Shown: positions 60,806 through 64,000 of the stretch, in pieces
How the letters are laid out: every line of letters begins with the position of its first letter
Numbering within the stretch: the stretch's first letter is position 1
Source: Nitrospirota bacterium
GTDB lineage: Bacteria > Nitrospirota > Thermodesulfovibrionia > Thermodesulfovibrionales > UBA6898
NCBI GenBank assembly: GCA_016214855.1
Contig: JACRMT010000005.1
Span: 62,001-126,000, forward strand
Direction of reading: 5' to 3'
Length of the DNA: 64,000 nucleotides
Position numbers and translations under genes: made by a program
The notes under the pieces: model-generated
What the model was told of the DNA's origin: nothing
The model's input: the letters and a program-made list of their open reading frames with translations, nothing else
Databases searched by the model: none

Positions 60806-62032
60806 ATGGCAGGAGAACTAAAACGATCAAAGGCCGGATTGCGGCGGGGCACGGCAAGGATCATCGGCATTATCTTCATTCTCATCATGCTGGCTGCAGG
60901 GCTGATGCTCGGCACCGAGTCGACGCTTTCACTCAGACGGGACGATAATGGCGCAGTCACGGCGGTGAATGCCTGGCGCATTGGCGGCCATATCACCCTG
61001 CTGAAGCGGACGGTCCGGAATCTGCGTGAGGTAAAGATGCAGGCAGTGTCTCTGACCGAGCAGGAAAAGCGCTCCTCAGCATACCGCAATACCTTTGGGA
61101 TGCTCAGCGTACCGGAGCAGGTCGTACTGCTCGGCGACAGCATGCTGCCGTATCCGTACCGGGAGGATTTTTCACTCATCAGGGCGTTTCTGGGGAACAA
61201 GGCAAAGAAAGCGGCCTCGCTGCTTCATCCGCTTGATATCCGCCGCAAGGTCGCTTCGTGGGTGCTGCTGGCATTTGCCGTGTTCAGCATTGCAGGCATG
61301 ATCGTGAAAATGGTGACCGGCAGGGACCCCCTTGCCAATGCACCCAGAAAGGTGAAGCCCCTGCCGCCGGCAGTCGGTCAGGCAGTATTTATCTGCACAA
61401 TCGTTGTTCTTATATGGTTCTTCTCGGCCGGACATCGGGTGTTTGGTCCGGTGGCGGCGAACAAGGTCCGCCAGCTTTTCGAATCTGCAAAGGCGGATAA
61501 TGCGGCGGGTATCGAAAAAGCAGCGCGTACCGGGGTGTTTCCGGATGTACGCGATGATCAGGGTACAACCGCCCTGATCGTCGCAGCGCGGATGGGAGCG
61601 GCAAAGGCAGCGGAGGCTCTGCTCAGGGCCGGGGCCAATCCTGATGCGAGCGATCTGAGCGATAATACCGCCTTACTGCTTGCTGTGCGGGGCAGCCATG
61701 TTGATACTGCGATGCTCCTTCTTGATGCCGGCGCGGATGCCGGACTTGCTGATATGAACGGAAGAAACGCCCTCCATATGGCGGCTGAAGGGGGTGATCC
61801 GGCAATGATCAGGCTTATGCTTAAGGCCGGTCTCAAAGTCGACGGAGCAGATGCTCATGGCTGGACCCCACTCTTTTTTGCGGCCGCGAGCGGAAGTGCT
61901 GATGCGGTCACGACCTTGCTGAATGCGGGCGCCGATGCCCGCAAAAAACTGCCTGACGGCCGTACACCCGTAGACCTTGTGCAGGCTGACCCTGCAGTGA
62001 GTGCGGTACTCATGAAGGCAGCAGGCCGCTGA
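60806..62032 (+). CDS. Membrane-anchored ankyrin-repeat protein
   Basis: 408 residues. Three hydrophobic segments (about 15-34 IIGIIFILIMLAAGLMLGTE, 152-170 and 193-210) bracket an extracytoplasmic or linker region of about 110 residues. Four ankyrin repeats follow (about 250-390): TTALIVAARMGAAKAAEALLRAGANPD, NTALLLAVRGSHVDTAMLLLDAGAD, RNALHMAAEGGDPAMIRLML and GWTPLFFAAASGSADAVTTLLNAGAD. They would mediate protein binding, partner unknown. GGGGGACTA lies before the ATG. It is divergent from the HerA-like gene, and TATAAT at about 60759 may belong to its promoter. Confidence 0.85.
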   Translation: MAGELKRSKAGLRRGTARIIGIIFILIMLAAGLMLGTESTLSLRRDDNGAVTAVNAWRIGGHITLLKRTVRNLREVKMQAVSLTEQEKRSSAYRNTFGMLSVPEQVVLLGDSMLPYPYREDFSLIRAFLGNKAKKAASLLHPLDIRRKVASWVLLAFAVFSIAGMIVKMVTGRDPLANAPRKVKPLPPAVGQAVFICTIVVLIWFFSAGHRVFGPVAANKVRQLFESAKADNAAGIEKAARTGVFPDVRDDQGTTALIVAARMGAAKAAEALLRAGANPDASDLSDNTALLLAVRGSHVDTAMLLLDAGADAGLADMNGRNALHMAAEGGDPAMIRLMLKAGLKVDGADAHGWTPLFFAAASGSADAVTTLLNAGADARKKLPDGRTPVDLVQADPAVSAVLMKAAGR

Positions 62033-62109
62033 AAGGGCTGTTTACCCAGGCCCCTGCGCTCCGTAGGTATAATCTGAAAATGAATGAGTGGTGTGGCACC
62101 ATTGCATAA

Positions 62110-62490
62110 ATGAAAAAGACAATAATGTACGTGGAACTCAAATCGGGATTTAATGACAATGGCCCAGCGTGGATCGGCTACATTGCATATTCCAAATCCG
62201 GACAGACATTTTACTTCAACGGCAAGGCATTCAAAAAAGGCTCGGGAATAAGCGGAAATTATTATGATCTGGAGACCGGAGAAGAATACTGGATATCAGG
62301 AGTAAAAAAGAATCGACAGGACAGACACTGGACAGGTTCAGGCAAAGTAATGATAGATAAGAACTGCATAGATGAATACCTGAGAATTATCGGAAAAAGC
62401 AATTTAGACGAAAGACATTTTGAAATTGTGTCACTCGAGCCTTCAGCATCGTCCAAGGAATTTCATGAAGTCGAAAATAGAAAACTATAA
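62110..62490 (+). CDS. Conserved hypothetical protein, 126 residues, in possible cassette
   Basis: Starts MKKTIMYVELKSGFNDNGPAWIG, then YIAYSKSGQTFYFNGKAFKKGSGISGNYYDLETGEEYWISGVKKNRQDRHWTGSGKVMID. The pattern (MYVELKSG, GPAWIG, SKSGQTFYFNGK, EYWISGVKKN, D-HW-G) matches a widespread uncharacterised family of about 100-130 residues found in many bacteria. It is a soluble, beta-rich protein. The stop codon merges with a strong attC-like inverted repeat, the arrangement seen for integron cassette genes. Base composition drops to A+T-richer than the genes before 62 kb. Confidence 0.75.
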   Translation: MKKTIMYVELKSGFNDNGPAWIGYIAYSKSGQTFYFNGKAFKKGSGISGNYYDLETGEEYWISGVKKNRQDRHWTGSGKVMIDKNCIDEYLRIIGKSNLDERHFEIVSLEPSASSKEFHEVENRKL

Positions 62491-62570
62491 CAACGGCGTC
62501 AACCAGACGCGGAATAACCGCTTTTGGTTTTTATCTTTGGTTTTTTCCCGCGCTGGTTACGCCCGGCGTT
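62485..62570 (+). repeat. attC-like imperfect inverted repeat with extrahelical bases, site 1
   Basis: GGCGT, AACCAG and CGCGG (62495-62512) pair exactly with CCGCG, CTGGTT and ACGCC (62548-62563), leaving single unpaired C (62500) and A (62507) on the left arm only. Outer AAC (62489-62491) faces GTT (62568-62570). This layout is that of integron attC recombination sites, including the unpaired bases that set strand choice. The right end reads GTTCTCC rather than the GTTRRRY consensus, so it may be decayed. Confidence 0.5.
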
Positions 62571-62642
62571 CTCCGCTCGCTTCGCGAGCATTCGCGCCGC
62601 TGCGGTTTCCGCTCAATTCCGCCATTGTGGATAATAAAATAA

Positions 62643-62900
62643 ATGTATTTTACTGAATTAATACTACCAATAATTCTCTATGGTATTCTCTGGGGTGCGT
62701 TCCATTTCTGGGGCTACAGTAAAACAATTCAGAAAGTAAAGACAAATCCTGAAAAATACTCAAAATTCACCATACTCATCTGCCAGAGACTTACTCTTTT
62801 TCCGAAAATTGTAATATCATTCCTCACGGCCGTTTTGATCCCGTTTCTCGTGATTGCCATAATCAATCTAATCTCATTTCTATTGGGTTTAATGATGTGA
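62643..62900 (+). CDS. Small membrane protein, 85 residues, in possible cassette
   Basis: Two hydrophobic segments (LILPIILYGILWGAFHFWGY, about 6-25, and ISFLTAVLIPFLVIAIINLISFLLGLMM, about 58-85) with a basic loop between (KTIQKVKTNPEKYSKF). No family is recognised. It is A+T-rich and lies between the two attC-like inverted repeats, in the same orientation as its neighbours. No clear ribosome site is visible. It may be a cassette-borne gene. Confidence 0.6.
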   Translation: MYFTELILPIILYGILWGAFHFWGYSKTIQKVKTNPEKYSKFTILICQRLTLFPKIVISFLTAVLIPFLVIAIINLISFLLGLMM

Positions 62901-62910
62901 AAACATTCCA

Positions 62911-62957
62911 CAACAAGCAAATCAACCCGATGCAGAATTGCGTCGGTCGGTTTTCGC
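62911..62957 (+). repeat. Weak attC-like hairpin, site 2
   Basis: CCGATGCA (62927-62934) pairs with TGCGTCGG (62939-62946), and the stem extends through AAC/GTT with bulges on both arms to outer GC pairs. It starts 10 nt after the stop of the small membrane gene and reads CAACAAGC at its left, as attC sites often do. The match is less precise than site 1. Confidence 0.25.
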
Positions 62958-62999
62958 AGGCCGCTTGCCTGCGCAGGTTATTTAAGTCGTAAACATAAA

Positions 63000-64000
63000 A
63001 TGATAAAGAAAATACTACAACAAACATTTGCCGCCAGCCTTCTACTTTTTTCAATTGGCTGTGCCTCAACCAGTGGCCGTGTCCCCCATCCGCCGACATA
63101 CAATGATTTTATTAAACTACAAACGCCAAATTACGACGAAATGAATGCCGAGTTTTTCCTGCGCCGCATTGAGTTAATGAACTGCATTTCTGCCTGCGAC
63201 AACTCAGAAGGAAAAGAAATCGGATCAACAGAGCAACGCAAGAAAGAATGTATTAAGAACAAAGAAGATGAACAAACTATAAAAGAGATACTTCAGAATT
63301 TGCAGTTCAAGGAAGCTATGCAGCTTACCGAAGAAGAAATCAACAGGATTCGGCGTTTAAACAATTCACACACAATCATAGGAGCTGCTATACAAACCGA
63401 GACAGACAATTCTCTCGGCACTGTGCTTCTGGAATCCGTAACCGCATCGGAAAGGCCATCGGCGGTCGCCCTGTTATCCTTAATCGACCGCTATTTTGCT
63501 TCCAAGGAAATTGCAGGCAGCAATCTAACGGCAAAGTTGCAGGAAACCATTATGAAACTGCTTCAAGCAGCTCCAGATAATGCTCTTTCCTATTATCTCA
63601 ACGGCTACAGATTGCAAAATGAAAAGAAAGCGAATGATGCGCTAATACAAATACAAGAGGGTAATGCAAGAAAATTTACCAACTACTCTAAAGAAAGATT
63701 TTATGGAGTAGTAGAAGCAGTAGAGTCGGTAGGCTATTCTCAGTTTACTGCACGCCAACATGCAATAAATTTTGCCAGTCCTGCGGAACTCTACTCTCAA
63801 TTACTCAAAGCGTGCAAGGCGCTCATCTCAACAGGCAAAAAGGAAGCTGCGAAAAAGGAATGTCTCAGCATGGGCGAGAAAATTGAATCATCGAGTCTGA
63901 CTACCTTTGAGAAACTTCAAGGGCTGATGATTCAGAGTCTTGCATATAGAGACTCTACTGATCCGAACGATATCGAACTCATGGGTAAAATCAGTGACAA
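63000..64000 (+). CDS. Putative lipoprotein, N-terminal 333 residues (cut by window edge)
   Basis: The frame is open from the ATG at 63000 to the right edge. It starts MIKKILQQTFAASLLLFSIG followed by Cys, a signal peptide with lipobox-like SIGC, so a lipoprotein is likely. The rest is helical and Lys/Glu/Gln-rich (for example EQRKKECIKNKEDEQTIKEI) with Cys residues near 62, 66 and 82 and repeat-like helices resembling a TPR or alpha-solenoid. No family is recognised. The sequence is A+T-richer than the main part of the window. It follows the second attC-like hairpin, so it may be a third cassette or the start of another region. Confidence 0.7.
   Translation, partial: MIKKILQQTFAASLLLFSIGCASTSGRVPHPPTYNDFIKLQTPNYDEMNAEFFLRRIELMNCISACDNSEGKEIGSTEQRKKECIKNKEDEQTIKEILQNLQFKEAMQLTEEEINRIRRLNNSHTIIGAAIQTETDNSLGTVLLESVTASERPSAVALLSLIDRYFASKEIAGSNLTAKLQETIMKLLQAAPDNALSYYLNGYRLQNEKKANDALIQIQEGNARKFTNYSKERFYGVVEAVESVGYSQFTARQHAINFASPAELYSQLLKACKALISTGKKEAAKKECLSMGEKIESSSLTTFEKLQGLMIQSLAYRDSTDPNDIELMGKISD

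Noticed and set aside
60646..61200. 184-codon minus-strand frame
   Set aside because: Antisense to the ankyrin membrane protein and across the divergent promoter region; no motif.
1..64000. tRNA, rRNA or complete insertion sequence
   Set aside because: I looked in the intergenic gaps for cloverleaf or rRNA-like sequence and for transposase motifs and saw none. A dedicated scan would be needed to exclude small RNAs.

Overview
This 64 kb window is a compact stretch of bacterial chromosome with about 60 protein genes and no rRNA, tRNA or CRISPR that I can see. LpxC, a complete Mla phospholipid pathway, HtrA, an AsmA-like giant and GspE/GspF point to a diderm bacterium with LPS. The split, ferredoxin-fused glutamate synthase genes, the TusA/DsrE2 pair, the DUF1858 and DUF362 proteins and the overall gene flavour suggest an uncultured anaerobic or microaerophilic member of Nitrospirota or a related lineage. 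That placement is inference from family impressions, not from a search.

Layout. 0-5 kb (minus): gspE-gspF and a secreted subtilase with seven tandem beta-sandwich repeats. 5.3-8.1 kb: a PP2C phosphatase and a Ser/Thr kinase with zinc ribbon and TPRs. 8.5-13.8 kb: a three-gene glutamate synthase-like operon behind a promoter followed at once by a terminator hairpin (probable attenuator); its second gene carries an apparent frameshift at a C5 tract. 13.8-19 kb: a Cache sensor, a P-loop ATPase, a small Cys protein and an AsmA-like protein. 19-24 kb: TrmJ-like methyltransferase, nadE, rsmI, DUF362 ferredoxin. 24-28.9 kb: Crp/Fnr regulator, a small heme-oxidase-like membrane protein, DUF1858 plus an overlapping 43-residue Cys protein, AP endonuclease IV, tusA-dsrE2, a winged-helix protein and a 28-residue Lys/Ala-rich micro-protein. 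29-33.7 kb: lpxC, tldD, a methylthioinosine/adenosine phosphorylase, an NtrC-type regulator. 33.9-41.7 kb (plus): yebC, DUF502, glmU, glmS, UvrD helicase, gatC, panD. 41.7-47.2 kb: htrA, mlaA, and convergent mlaEFDC. 47.4-53.2 kb: larB, a cupin, then a TPP-riboswitch-controlled thiS-thiG-thiE-thiC operon with an adenylate-kinase-like gene. 53.2-60.6 kb: an M1 peptidase-ChaN-PDZ fusion, hrpB, a small secreted protein, a HerA/YjgR-type ATPase. 60.8-64 kb: an ankyrin membrane protein, then three small A+T-richer genes separated by attC-like inverted repeats.

How it fits together. Much of the window is envelope and cofactor housekeeping: UDP-GlcNAc supply (glmS/glmU), lipid A (lpxC), outer-membrane lipid asymmetry (mla), protein quality control (htrA), NAD, thiamine and pantothenate precursors. 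Redox and sulfur-relay genes cluster at 24-28 kb near a Crp/Fnr regulator.

The least explained signals are non-coding. There are at least five arrays of degenerate 7-bp tandem units, in gaps between genes and in frame inside two genes. There is a family of 60-100 bp C/G-rich palindromic elements at five places, two being clear copies in opposite orientation. There are two near-leaderless promoters, and the attC-like hairpins at the right end.
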